The notes: generated by a model from the letters alone, not told the origin. DNA of 13,554 nt from an uncultured Arthrobacter sp. (GCA_937873245.1 CALMVY010000254.1:1-13554), one strand, 5' to 3'. Positions 6,408 through 13,355 are shown, counted from the first letter of the stretch. Made by a program: numbers and translations.

Positions 6408-6437
6408 AGGCTACGCCGGGACGGACCCGGGTGTGAA
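6408..6437 (-). promoter_or_regulatory. Promoter of the VOC gene (near-leaderless)
   Basis: On the minus strand, TTCACA (6432-6437, one mismatch to TTGACA), an 18-nt spacer and TAGCCT (6408-6413) are followed 7 nt later by ATG 6400. This is the best-formed of the window's leaderless-type promoters. Confidence 0.6.
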
Positions 6438-6558
6438 CCGGACCCGCCGACCCGGGCTCCCGCCCAGTTCCGGGACCATTGACGGCCCGCCATCCATGGA
6501 TTCCAATGGAATCAGCGGAACCGCGCCCGCCCGGGGCCGGATCCCCGGAGGTGTTGGA

Positions 6559-7191
6559 ATGCCGATCCTGTTCGAGCCCGCCCCATTCCCGCTGTGGCAA
6601 TTGTTTGCCCTGGCCGTCCTCGTCGTGTGCGCGTCGGGAGCTTCGGTTTATCTCATCCGGAAGCATTTGGCCGCCGGCAACGACGGATTGCCGGATTCCG
6701 TCTTCTGGGACGGTTTCGCCGGGCTCGCCATCGTCGCGCCGGCCGTGATCCTCCCAGCCCTGGCGGCACCGTGGGCCGGCCTGCTGCTCGGGATTCTCGC
6801 CGCTGCCGCTGCTGCCGCCTCCTACTTCTGGTCGCCCCGGGTGCTGGGCCGCCGGGAGGCCCGGCGCGCCTCCCGGGACGTCGCCGCCAGCAACGAGGCG
6901 GCCGCGGCCCGGCACCGCAGCGTCCTTGTCCGGTGGCAGCGTTATGAACTGGATCCATCGCTGAGCATCGACTACCCCGCCATGAGTGACCCGAGCCGGC
7001 CGGAGACCGCGGCCCTGATCCGGGCGATGAAGGCCGCGGAGCGGCTCCGTGGCGGAACGGACGCCGCTTATGCCCCGGCGGTTGACCAGCTGGAGCGGGC
7101 CCTCGCCGACGCCGAACGGGCCGCCGGTGTCCGGACAGACCCCCCGGCCCGCCCCGCCGGACTGCCCACTGCGGGTCCGGCGCTCGGCTGA
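6559..7191 (+). CDS. Hypothetical membrane protein with three transmembrane segments and a helical tail
   Basis: 210 residues from ATG 6559, chosen because GGAGG (6547-6551) lies 7 nt upstream. The frame extends to a GTG at 6433, but those codons overlap the VOC promoter and encode a Pro/Gly-rich, low-quality stretch. Hydrophobic segments are at about 12-33 (LWQLFALAVLVVCASGASVYLI), 52-69 and 71-91 (an Ala-rich run). A strongly basic turn follows (PRVLGRREARRASRD, 93-107), which should face the cytoplasm. The remaining 100 residues are soluble, Ala/Arg/Glu-rich and helical. I do not recognise the family. It precedes the oxidoreductase gene by 67 bp in the same direction, but that gene has its own ribosome site, so co-transcription is possible and unproven. 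Confidence 0.75.
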   Translation: MPILFEPAPFPLWQLFALAVLVVCASGASVYLIRKHLAAGNDGLPDSVFWDGFAGLAIVAPAVILPALAAPWAGLLLGILAAAAAAASYFWSPRVLGRREARRASRDVAASNEAAAARHRSVLVRWQRYELDPSLSIDYPAMSDPSRPETAALIRAMKAAERLRGGTDAAYAPAVDQLERALADAERAAGVRTDPPARPAGLPTAGPALG

Positions 7192-7258
7192 CTCTGCGCA
7201 CTCCGCCCACTGAGTTCCATGTCCCTGCATGCCACGGTCATCCCCGGAAGGAAGCCCC

Positions 7259-7897
7259 ATGACAGACATCACGATCATCGGCAGCGGCAACATGGCCCGG
7301 GCGATCGGAACCCGAGCCGTGGCAGCCGGACGCTCGCTGCAGATCCTCAGCCGGTCCCCGGAACACGCGGCCCGGCTCGCGGCCGAGCTGGGCGCTGACG
7401 CCACCTCCGGAGGGCTGGGCGATATCCCGGAGGGTGACATCGTGGTCCTGGCCCTCTACTTCGGACCGGCCAAGGAAGTCGCGACGCACTACGGCGACAC
7501 CCTCAGCGGCAAGACTGTCGTGGATATCAGCAACCCGACTGACCCGGAGACCTTCGATTCCCTCACCGTCGAACCGGGGTCCTCGGCCGCCGAGGAAATC
7601 GCCGCCCTGCTGCCGGGCGCACAGGTGGTCAAGGCCTTCAACACCACGTTCGCCGGGCCGCTGGCGGCCGGAGCAACGGGCGGGATGCCGCTGGATGTCT
7701 TCATCGCCTCGGACTCCGAGGAGGCAGCCAACGCAGTCGCGTCGTTCGCTGCAGCCGCCGGACTCCGGCCCCTGCGGGTTGGCGCATTGCGGCATGCCCG
7801 GGAGCTGGAGGGCTTCCAGCTGCTCGTGATGGCCCTGCAGGCCAACCCCGCGTACGGGGATTTCAACTGGGCCACCGGTCTGAAGATCATCGACTAG
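7259..7897 (+). CDS. NADPH-dependent F420 reductase-like oxidoreductase
   Basis: 212 residues from ATG 7259, with GGAAGGAAG just upstream (7246-7254). It has an N-terminal Rossmann fold, ITIIGSGNMARAIGTR (4-19), the GxGxxA nucleotide motif of F420-dependent NADP oxidoreductases, followed by LQILSRSPEHAARLA and DIVVLALYFGPAKEVA. Downstream are VVDISNPTDPE, VVKAFNTTFAGPL and the late GFQLLVMALQANPAYGDFNW, all typical of this family (Pfam NAD_binding F420 oxidored). Archaeal relatives reduce NADP with F420H2. In actinobacteria, many such proteins are of unproven substrate. No F420 biosynthesis or F420-using gene is nearby, so the cofactor is uncertain. It ends 62 bp from the convergent stress gene at a shared hairpin. 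Confidence 0.85.
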   Translation: MTDITIIGSGNMARAIGTRAVAAGRSLQILSRSPEHAARLAAELGADATSGGLGDIPEGDIVVLALYFGPAKEVATHYGDTLSGKTVVDISNPTDPETFDSLTVEPGSSAAEEIAALLPGAQVVKAFNTTFAGPLAAGATGGMPLDVFIASDSEEAANAVASFAAAAGLRPLRVGALRHARELEGFQLLVMALQANPAYGDFNWATGLKIID

Positions 7898-7911
7898 CCC
7901 GACGCCGGCAT

Positions 7912-7953
7912 CCCCGGCGGGTCCGGAGCCTGCCGGTCCGGGCCCCGCCGGGG
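7912..7953. terminator. Bidirectional hairpin between convergent genes
   Basis: CCCCGGCGGG (7912-7921) pairs perfectly with CCCGCCGGGG (7944-7953). Inside it, CCGGA (7923-7927) and TCCGG (7937-7941) extend the structure. It fills the 62-bp gap between the oxidoreductase and stress gene stops and should terminate both. No T-tract. Confidence 0.65.
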
Positions 7954-7959
7954 CAGAAC

Positions 7960-8442
7960 CTAGAGTTCCACTGTGCCGCTTTCTCCCACGCTCATCCGGC
8001 TGTTCGTGACTTTGGACTTGACCCACTGCAGCACAGTCGCGGCGGTTCCGCCCGGGCTGGTCCAGTATTCGGCGGAGTCTGAATCGACGTGCAGCAGCAC
8101 CACCTCGGGGGTGTCCGGGCCGTCCGGGAACCAGGCTTCCACCATTTGGTTCCAGAGCTCATGGATCTTCTGGCGGTCGGTGACAACCTGAGCCGTTCCG
8201 GCCACCGACACCCACTCCGTCCCCTTGCCGAAGGAGACGTTGACGCCCGGGTGCTCCCGGACATGTGCCACCTGGGAGGTGGTGGCTGACGTGAAGAACC
8301 ACATGTCGCCGTCGTCCAGCACTTCCTGGACGGCCAGCGGCCGGCTGACCAGCGCGCCCGCTTCGTTGACGGTGGTGAACATCCCGATGCGTGAATCGTT
8401 GATGATGTCCGTGACTTTGCTGATGTTCTCTGCGTCCGACAT
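7960..8442 (-). CDS. Pyridoxamine 5'-phosphate oxidase-like general stress protein
   Basis: 160 residues, the usual size of the general stress protein 26-like group of the split-barrel flavin-binding superfamily. ATG 8442 follows GAGGTGA at a normal distance. Visible blocks are KVTDIINDSRIGMFTTV, GALVSRPLAVQEVLDDGDMWFFTS, HPGVNVSFGK, WVSVAGTAQVVTDRQKIHELWN and PEVVLLHVDSDSAEYW. These give the strand-helix order of a PNPOx-like barrel that may bind FMN or F420. It is cytoplasmic with no signal peptide. It follows the polyamine operon in the same direction but has its own promoter, set inside a long inverted repeat, so it is probably an independent stress-response unit. Confidence 0.87.
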   Translation of the reverse strand: MSDAENISKVTDIINDSRIGMFTTVNEAGALVSRPLAVQEVLDDGDMWFFTSATTSQVAHVREHPGVNVSFGKGTEWVSVAGTAQVVTDRQKIHELWNQMVEAWFPDGPDTPEVVLLHVDSDSAEYWTSPGGTAATVLQWVKSKVTNSRMSVGESGTVEL

Positions 8443-8468
8443 GCTGTCACCTCGTTCTGGGTTCCGAA

Positions 8469-8546
8469 CGGGGAAGGTCCCCCTCCCGCCAGCCTATTGG
8501 TAAGTGTGCTTACTTTCCAATGGCGGGCGGCAGGGGGACCTCCCCG
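8469..8546. repeat. 78-bp long imperfect inverted repeat between permease and stress gene
   Basis: Arms 8469-8505 and 8512-8546 pair over 32 base pairs with three mismatches (8485/8531, 8491/8525, 8501/8516) and two single-base bulges (8474 and 8495). The outer block is GGTCCCCC (8476-8483) with GGGGGACC (8533-8540). The inner block is TTGG/CCAA (8497-8500 with 8517-8520) and AAGT/ACTT. It begins 19 nt after the permease stop, so the operon mRNA could form a very stable terminator-like hairpin. The same DNA contains the stress gene promoter. Confidence 0.8.
8491..8520 (-). promoter_or_regulatory. Promoter of the stress gene with an operator in its spacer
   Basis: On the minus strand, TTGGAA (8515-8520) and TAGGCT (8491-8496) are 18 nt apart. 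The spacer holds the palindrome GTAAG-4-CTTAC (8500-8513). A regulator bound there would lie between the -35 and -10 boxes. The leader to ATG 8442 would be about 42 nt. Confidence 0.55.
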
Positions 8547-8565
8547 GGTGCGCAGTTGCGGGGGC

Positions 8566-10089
8566 CTAGTAACCCCGCGGCAAGACCTTGCCCTTGAAGA
8601 ACTCCGGGCGGATCTTGTACATGACCAGCATGAGCACCACACCGAGCAGGATCACCCCCATGCCCAGGATGAATACGAGGCCGATCCCGCCGACGGAGGA
8701 TCCGGACCCGTAGGCCGGGTCCATGGAGTCATAGGCGGTCTTGAAGAACATCACCAGCAGGATGACGCCACCCAGGAGCGGGGAGAGGAACTTGAAGAAG
8801 AACGCCCGTGCCCCGCTGAAGGCCTCGGCCCGGAAGAACCAGACACAGGCCAGGGCGGTGATGCCGTAGTAGAAGCAGATCATCATGCCGAGCGCCGTGA
8901 TCGTGTCCCACAATGCGTTCTCGGAGGTGGTCCGGGTGATGACATAGAACCCCGCGGCGGCGATGGCCGCCGCGATGGTGGCGTAGCTCGGGGACTTGAA
9001 CGTGGGGCTGATCCTTCCGAATTTCGTGGGCAGCGCCTTGTAGTGCCCCATCGCCAGCAGCGTCCGGGCCGGCGAGACGAACGTCGACTGCAGCGACGCG
9101 GCCGAGCTGCTCAGGATGGCCAGGGACATCAGGATGGCGAACGGGCCCATCACCGGTCCGGCGAGGACGGCAAAAATGCTGCCCTGGTTTTCCGGGTTTC
9201 CGGCTCCGAGACCTTCCTGGCCGACGCCGGCGAACGTCAGCGTCGCCAGCGCGACGGTCATGTAGATGATCACGATGACGAGCACGGTGACGGTTGCCGC
9301 GCGCCCCGGGGTCTTCTCCGGGTTGCGGGTTTCCTCGTTCATGGTCAGGGTGACGTCCCAGCCCCAGTAGATGAAGATCGAGAGGGAGACGCCGGCGGCA
9401 AAGGCCGAGAAGGATTCGACGGCGAACGGGTTGAACCACTCGGGGGTGATTGCCGTGGCATCGAAGGCCGTGCCGTTGGCGACATGGCTGAAAGCGGCGA
9501 CAGCAAACCAGCCGAGCACCAGGAGCTGGAACGCCACCAGCACATACTGCACACCCTTGGTGGTTTCCATGCCGCGGTAGGAGATCCAGCAGGCCAGCGC
9601 AATGAACACCAGGGTGGTGGCGATGTTCAGCGGCAGGTTCAGGGTCAGGTCGGCCAGTTCGGGGTTGCCGAACAGCTGGGCCAGCATCAGGTAGAAGAAG
9701 TCCACGGCCACTGCTGCCAGGTTGGAGAGCACAATGATCGTCGCCGCGATCAGCCCCCAGCCGCCCATCCAGCCGATCCATGGGCCGAAGGCTCGCGATG
9801 CCCAGGTGAAGGAGGTTCCGGCGTCGGGCATGGCGTTGTTCAGTTCCCGGTAGCCGAAGGCCACCAGCAACATAGGAATGAAACCCACCAGGAAGATGGC
9901 CGGCAACTGGACCCCGACTTCGGCAACAGTCGGGCCCAGGGCCGCGGTCAGCGTGTAAGCCGGGGCAATACATGAGACACCGATGACGACGGCGCCGATC
10001 AGGCCGACCGATCCGGCTTTGAGTCCCTTGGCGCTCAGTCCTGCGTGGGTATCGTGCGAGGCCTTGGCCGCCGCGTGTTCGGTGCTCAT
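8566..10089 (-). CDS. APC-family amino acid/polyamine permease (probable putrescine importer)
   Basis: 507 residues, full length for the amino acid-polyamine-organocation superfamily, with about twelve hydrophobic segments. The first has the family pattern GAVVIGVSCIAPAYTLTAALG, with the helix break that contacts the amine. The loop RELNNAMPDAGTSFTWASRAFGPWIGWMGGW is the conserved TM2-TM3 signature, and NEETRNPEKTPGRA is the conserved loop after TM6. The ends are cytoplasmic. Its ATG overlaps the stop of the universal stress protein gene (ATGA, 10086-10089), so translation is probably coupled, and it is the last gene of the puo operon. Substrate is inferred from the operon: putrescine or a closely related amine. 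Amino acids remain possible. Confidence 0.85.
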   Translation of the reverse strand: MSTEHAAAKASHDTHAGLSAKGLKAGSVGLIGAVVIGVSCIAPAYTLTAALGPTVAEVGVQLPAIFLVGFIPMLLVAFGYRELNNAMPDAGTSFTWASRAFGPWIGWMGGWGLIAATIIVLSNLAAVAVDFFYLMLAQLFGNPELADLTLNLPLNIATTLVFIALACWISYRGMETTKGVQYVLVAFQLLVLGWFAVAAFSHVANGTAFDATAITPEWFNPFAVESFSAFAAGVSLSIFIYWGWDVTLTMNEETRNPEKTPGRAATVTVLVIVIIYMTVALATLTFAGVGQEGLGAGNPENQGSIFAVLAGPVMGPFAILMSLAILSSSAASLQSTFVSPARTLLAMGHYKALPTKFGRISPTFKSPSYATIAAAIAAAGFYVITRTTSENALWDTITALGMMICFYYGITALACVWFFRAEAFSGARAFFFKFLSPLLGGVILLVMFFKTAYDSMDPAYGSGSSVGGIGLVFILGMGVILLGVVLMLVMYKIRPEFFKGKVLPRGY

Positions 10090-11000
10090 TGGTGTGCCTC
10101 TCCGGACTTGTCATTCGACGTTGAATGGTTCTGGTGCTTCAGTTCGTAGCCACTGGGCACCACGAGCATCGGCACCGGCAGGGCGCGCAGGATCCGGTTC
10201 GCGGTGCTGCCCAGGAAGATGGAGCGGGCCTGGGCCAGGCGGCTGGAACCGATCACCAGGACTTCGCCGTCCTCCCAGTCGAGGTCGTCCACGGCCTCTT
10301 CGATGCTCCGTCCCTGTGCGACGGCGACGTCCGTCACGGCCGCCAGCTGGACACCGGCCTGGTCCACCGGCGCGGCTGCCGCGACGGCCTTCTCCGCGTA
10401 CTCGCGGGCGGCCTCGGCCGCGTCCGCCGAGTTACCGCCGTCGAGCGCTAGCAGGGACACCACCCGCAACGGGACCTTCCGGTTCGCCGCCATTCCGACG
10501 GCGAAGTCGAGCAGCTTTTCGGCACCGGCCCTGGTTCCGAGGCCGCAGCTGATCCGGGTCAGGGCCTCCTTGCGGTGGTAGCCGTGGGGCGCGAGGGCCA
10601 CCGGAACGGTGGAGGCGTGGAGCAGGGCGCTGGCGACAGAACCGATGGTGAACCGCTTGAAGAGCCCGCTGCTGGTGGCCCCGATGACAAGGACGTCCGC
10701 CCCCAGTTCCTCGGCTGCCTCGATGAGTGCCTGCGCATCGGAGTCGCCGCTGCGGATATGCGCCTCCGCAGGGACATCGGCCGGAACGAGGGCGAGGGCC
10801 TCGTCGAGCCATTCGCGTGCCTGTTCGTTCAGGAGGGTCTCGAAACCGGCTTTGGGTGCGTGCGCGGCGCCGAACTGCTGGACTTCGGGCACCACCAGCA
10901 CGAGATCCAGGCTGGCACCGCGGCCACGTGCCAGCGATACGGCCAGGTTGACGGCATCATGGCCCCTGGCATTGGCGGAATACCCCACTACGTAACGCAT
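10086..11000 (-). CDS. Tandem-domain universal stress protein (UspA family)
   Basis: 304 residues from ATG 11000, with AAAGGA upstream. The open frame continues to 11654 but only as a shadow of the oxidase gene. Two Usp domains are visible: residues 1-140 (MRYVVGYSANARGHDAVNLA to APHG) and about 145-284. Each has the ATP-loop-like pattern: GATSSGLFKRFTIGSVASALL (107-127) and GSSRLAQARSIFLGSTANRIL (251-271). It probably binds ATP or another nucleotide in the cytoplasm. It lies 49 bp after the putrescine oxidase and overlaps the permease by 4 bp, so it is built into the polyamine operon. It may tune transport or stress tolerance to the peroxide and aldehyde made by the oxidase. That role is inference. 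Confidence 0.9.
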   Translation of the reverse strand: MRYVVGYSANARGHDAVNLAVSLARGRGASLDLVLVVPEVQQFGAAHAPKAGFETLLNEQAREWLDEALALVPADVPAEAHIRSGDSDAQALIEAAEELGADVLVIGATSSGLFKRFTIGSVASALLHASTVPVALAPHGYHRKEALTRISCGLGTRAGAEKLLDFAVGMAANRKVPLRVVSLLALDGGNSADAAEAAREYAEKAVAAAAPVDQAGVQLAAVTDVAVAQGRSIEEAVDDLDWEDGEVLVIGSSRLAQARSIFLGSTANRILRALPVPMLVVPSGYELKHQNHSTSNDKSGEAHQ

Positions 11001-11049
11001 CTGGCCGATCCTTTCTGAACTGTTGGGCTTGTTAGTTGGAAGCGCCGGG

Positions 11050-12453
11050 CTAATTGGAGGCCACGGAGGTACGGTCTGCCGCCGCGACGATCCGGGCCGC
11101 CGTGCGGCGCCCCATCCGGACCGCGCCGTCGACGTGCTGGTAGCCCTCGGCCGCGAGGTCGGAGCAGGCCCAGTAGATGGGGCCGACCGGCGCGTGCTGG
11201 TCTTTGCCGTAGCGGTGCAGACCGCCGAGGTCGTAGCTGGCGGCGTAGGCGCCGCGGGTCCACTCCTCCGAACCCCAGTCGGATTCGTAGTAGACCTCCG
11301 GCTCGAGGGCCTTGTCCCCCAGGAACCCGGCCATCGATTCGAGGATGGCCCGGCGGCGGTCCTCGGCGCTGAGCTCAAACATGGCATCGGCCTTCTCATC
11401 CGAGACGAATCCGACCAGCGTGCCGCGGGAGTCCTCGTGGTTGGTGTTGTCGTAGACCTCCTGGACCAGGGCGCCGGCACCGAAGCAGGTTCCGGACAGG
11501 CCGTCCTCGCGCCAGAACGGGCTGCTGTAGACGGCGTGCACCTTGATGACCAGGCCGAGTGACTGGTGCTGGTGCATCTGGTGCTGGCGGCGCGGCAACG
11601 GCGGGTTGAAAGAGACCCGGGAGTACAGATTCGGCGGCACGGCCATGATGACAAAGCGTGCGTTCACCGTGGCGCGTTCGGAAACTGCGGTCACGGCGTG
11701 GCCTCCCGCGTTTTCCCCTGCGGAGTCAGCTCGCCAGTTGATGGTGCGTACCGGGCTGTCCAGCACGACGTCGTCGCCCAATTCTTCGGCGAGCAGCAGG
11801 GAGACCTGCTGCATTCCGCCGATGACTCGCTTGTCGAGGATGAAGTCCTCGTCGGTCAGGTGCGAGAAGGATCCGGCGGAGGCCGCCATCAGCACTGCCT
11901 GCAGGGCGGAGAAGGCGTGGGCGGGCTTGGTCAGCATGCCGCCGGCAATGAAGAGGCCGATGTTGTTGCAGGCTTCCTCGTCCGAGGAGTTCGCGCGCAG
12001 CCAGTGATGGAAGGAAATGGTGTCCAGTTCGCGGGCCTTGGGGTGCGCCCACGGCTCCGTGGGGCCGATCTCGGCGGCGAGGGAATCCAGCAGGGCGGTG
12101 AGCTTGTCCATTTCGGCGGCGGTGGTCTCGCTGACCGGGAAGGAGTCGCCCGTGTACAGGGTGCGCTTGCCGTCGGCGCCGATATAGACGGATTCGCCTT
12201 CGCGGTAGCGGGAGTAGGTCTTCAGGCCAAGTTCATCGAGGAGCGCCAGCAGTTCGGTCTGGTCCGGCGAGACCCACTGGCCGCCGATTTCAAGCATGGC
12301 GCCGTCGATCGTGTCGGTCCAGGTGCGGCCGCCGACGCGGTCGCGTGCCTCGAGGACGGCCACACTGAGGCCCGCCTTCTTCAGTTCGCGGGCTGCGGTC
12401 AGCCCGGCGGGGCCGGCTCCGACGATGACGACGTCGCGGTCAAGTTCCAGCAT
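11050..12453 (-). CDS. puo: Putrescine oxidase (FAD-dependent amine oxidase)
   Basis: 467 residues from ATG 12453, with AGAGAGGA (12458-12465) upstream. It oxidises putrescine with O2 to 4-aminobutanal, ammonia and H2O2, using FAD, in the cytoplasm. It is a member of the flavin monoamine oxidase family. Visible: the dinucleotide motif VVIVGAGPAGLTAAR (8-22), VLEARDRVGGRTW (33-45), LEIGGQWVSPDQTELL, PWAHPKARELDTISFHHWLR, MHQHQSLGLVIKVHAVY, EVYDNTNHEDSRGTLVGFVSDEKAD and the FAD-binding C-terminus WACSDLAAEGYQHVDGA. As I remember it, the wording matches the characterised Rhodococcus and Micrococcus putrescine oxidases nearly block for block, so the substrate call is firmer than for a generic amine oxidase. 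It is first in the operon with the stress protein and permease, and divergent from the TetR gene. Confidence 0.93.
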   Translation of the reverse strand: MLELDRDVVIVGAGPAGLTAARELKKAGLSVAVLEARDRVGGRTWTDTIDGAMLEIGGQWVSPDQTELLALLDELGLKTYSRYREGESVYIGADGKRTLYTGDSFPVSETTAAEMDKLTALLDSLAAEIGPTEPWAHPKARELDTISFHHWLRANSSDEEACNNIGLFIAGGMLTKPAHAFSALQAVLMAASAGSFSHLTDEDFILDKRVIGGMQQVSLLLAEELGDDVVLDSPVRTINWRADSAGENAGGHAVTAVSERATVNARFVIMAVPPNLYSRVSFNPPLPRRQHQMHQHQSLGLVIKVHAVYSSPFWREDGLSGTCFGAGALVQEVYDNTNHEDSRGTLVGFVSDEKADAMFELSAEDRRRAILESMAGFLGDKALEPEVYYESDWGSEEWTRGAYAASYDLGGLHRYGKDQHAPVGPIYWACSDLAAEGYQHVDGAVRMGRRTAARIVAAADRTSVASN

Positions 12454-12490
12454 GATGTCCTCTCTGCGGCCGCTGAAGTGATGCGGACCA

Positions 12491-12513
12491 CTAAATGAAT
12501 GCCGTTCATTTAG
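12491..12513. promoter_or_regulatory. Perfect palindromic operator for the TetR-family regulator
   Basis: CTAAATGAA (12491-12499), a 5-nt centre TGCCG, then TTCATTTAG (12505-12513) form a perfect 9-bp inverted repeat, strikingly AT-rich for this genome. It lies 38 nt before the oxidase ATG and next to both candidate -10 elements, the usual position for an autoregulated TetR operator controlling a divergent operon. Confidence 0.8.
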
Positions 12514-12518
12514 AATTT

Positions 12519-12524
12519 ACTATA
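12519..12524. promoter_or_regulatory. Overlapping -10 elements of the divergent promoters
   Basis: TATAGT on the minus strand (12524 to 12519) is a five-of-six -10 match for the oxidase operon. Its start would fall inside the palindromic operator. The same bases read TACTAT on the plus strand, a possible -10 for the regulator gene. The -35 boxes are poor (TTCCCT, 17 nt from the minus -10). Confidence 0.45.
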
Positions 12525-12573
12525 GACCCTTCCGATGCATCAGGGAAGACCTCCTGCGCATGAAATTCCGCCG

Positions 12574-12591
12574 GTAAAGTCCCCGTAAAGT
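12574..12591 (+). repeat. GTAAAGT direct repeat, 11-bp period
   Basis: GTAAAGT occurs at 12574-12580 and 12585-12591, one helical turn apart, 50 bp before the regulator's ATG. Either TAAAGT could be a -10 element, or the pair could be a protein site. Function is not known. Confidence 0.3.
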
Positions 12592-12640
12592 AGGGGCACA
12601 ATGGGAGCACCCCAGGACAGCGACAGCAGAAAGGCCAGCA

Positions 12641-13330
12641 ATGCCGGCATCAACCAGCGCCCCTGCAGATCCGCACAGGCACGACGCGAAGCCCCGCCGG
12701 AGAGTGGGCCGGCCTGCCGCTGCCGTGCTTGACCAGGACGGCATTACCCTGGCGGCGCTGCAGCTCATCGGGAAGAGCGGATATGACGGATTCACCATGG
12801 CGGCGCTGGCCCGGACCCTGAACGTGGCGCCGTCGGCGCTGTACAACCACGTCTCGTCCAAACGGGACGTCCTGGTCCTGGTCCAGGACCATTTGACGTC
12901 CTTCGTGGATGTGTCCGCCTTCGACGCCGAACCGTGGGACCGGGCGGTGCGCAGCTGGGCCTGGAGCTACCGCGATGTGTTCTCCAAACACACGCCCCTG
13001 ATCCCGGTGATCGCCGTGCTGCCGGTGACCGATGCACCCAAGACGCTGGCCATGTACGAGGCTGTCAGCGCCGGCTTCAGCCGCGCAGGCTTCCCGCAGG
13101 AGCGCATCATTTCGGCGATCGTGGCCCTGGAGTCCTTCATCTTCGGCTCGGCCTACGACGTCACCGCGCCGGCGGACATCTTCGACTCCGGAAGCATGGC
13201 GGAATCGACGCCGAACTTCACGGCGGCCGTGGCCCGCCTGGCCGATCAGGGGCACGAAAACCAGGCCGACGTGGCCTTTGAACTAGGCCTGGAGGCGCTC
13301 ATCGCCGGATTCGGGGCCCTGCGGGGGTAG
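12641..13330 (+). CDS. TetR/AcrR-family transcriptional regulator of the putrescine operon
   Basis: 229 residues from ATG 12641, with AAAGG (12630-12634) 6 nt upstream. It has a disordered basic N-terminus (1-22), then the DNA-binding domain at about 24-79: GRPAAAVLDQDGITLAALQL, and the helix-turn-helix FTMAALARTLNVAPSALYNHVSSKRDVL, with the recognition segment APSALYNHVSSK. The rest is an all-helical ligand and dimerisation domain resembling the TetR C-terminal type: AVRSWAWSYRDVFSKHTPLIPVIAVLP, and ALESFIFGSAYDVTAPADIF. It is likely a dimeric repressor binding the 12491-12513 palindrome, regulating itself and the divergent puo operon. The inducer could be putrescine or a product; this is inferred from position only. 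Confidence 0.9.
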   Translation: MPASTSAPADPHRHDAKPRRRVGRPAAAVLDQDGITLAALQLIGKSGYDGFTMAALARTLNVAPSALYNHVSSKRDVLVLVQDHLTSFVDVSAFDAEPWDRAVRSWAWSYRDVFSKHTPLIPVIAVLPVTDAPKTLAMYEAVSAGFSRAGFPQERIISAIVALESFIFGSAYDVTAPADIFDSGSMAESTPNFTAAVARLADQGHENQADVAFELGLEALIAGFGALRG

Positions 13331-13338
13331 ACTGGCCG

Positions 13339-13355
13339 GCTCCGCAGGCCGGAGC
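13339..13355 (+). terminator. Weak hairpin after the TetR gene
   Basis: GCTCCG (13339-13344) and CGGAGC (13350-13355) pair around a 5-nt loop just after the TAG stop (13328-13330). No T-tract. The following stretch to 13460 holds no gene that I can support. Confidence 0.4.

Noticed and set aside
6499..6513. GATTCC-AAT-GGAATC palindrome upstream of the membrane protein
   Set aside because: Six-base arms with no clear promoter boxes around them. TTGACG at 6479 lacks a good -10 at 17-18 nt.
6406..7440. 344-residue minus-strand frame
   Set aside because: Low-complexity Gly/Arg/Pro/Ser composition, and it overlaps the membrane protein and oxidoreductase genes, both of which have ribosome sites.
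8497..9975. 492-residue plus-strand open frame opposite the permease
   Set aside because: Its His/Gly/Asp/Gln-rich composition is the antisense pattern of a membrane protein in high-GC DNA. The permease reads perfectly on the other strand.
10998..11654. 522-residue open frame extending the universal stress protein N-terminally
   Set aside because: The extra 218 codons overlap the putrescine oxidase gene in another frame and are Arg/Ser/Thr/Pro-rich. A good ribosome site and Usp homology start at 11000.
11566..12498. 310-residue plus-strand open frame opposite puo
   Set aside because: Antisense shadow with no recognisable domain. Puo is conserved across the same span.
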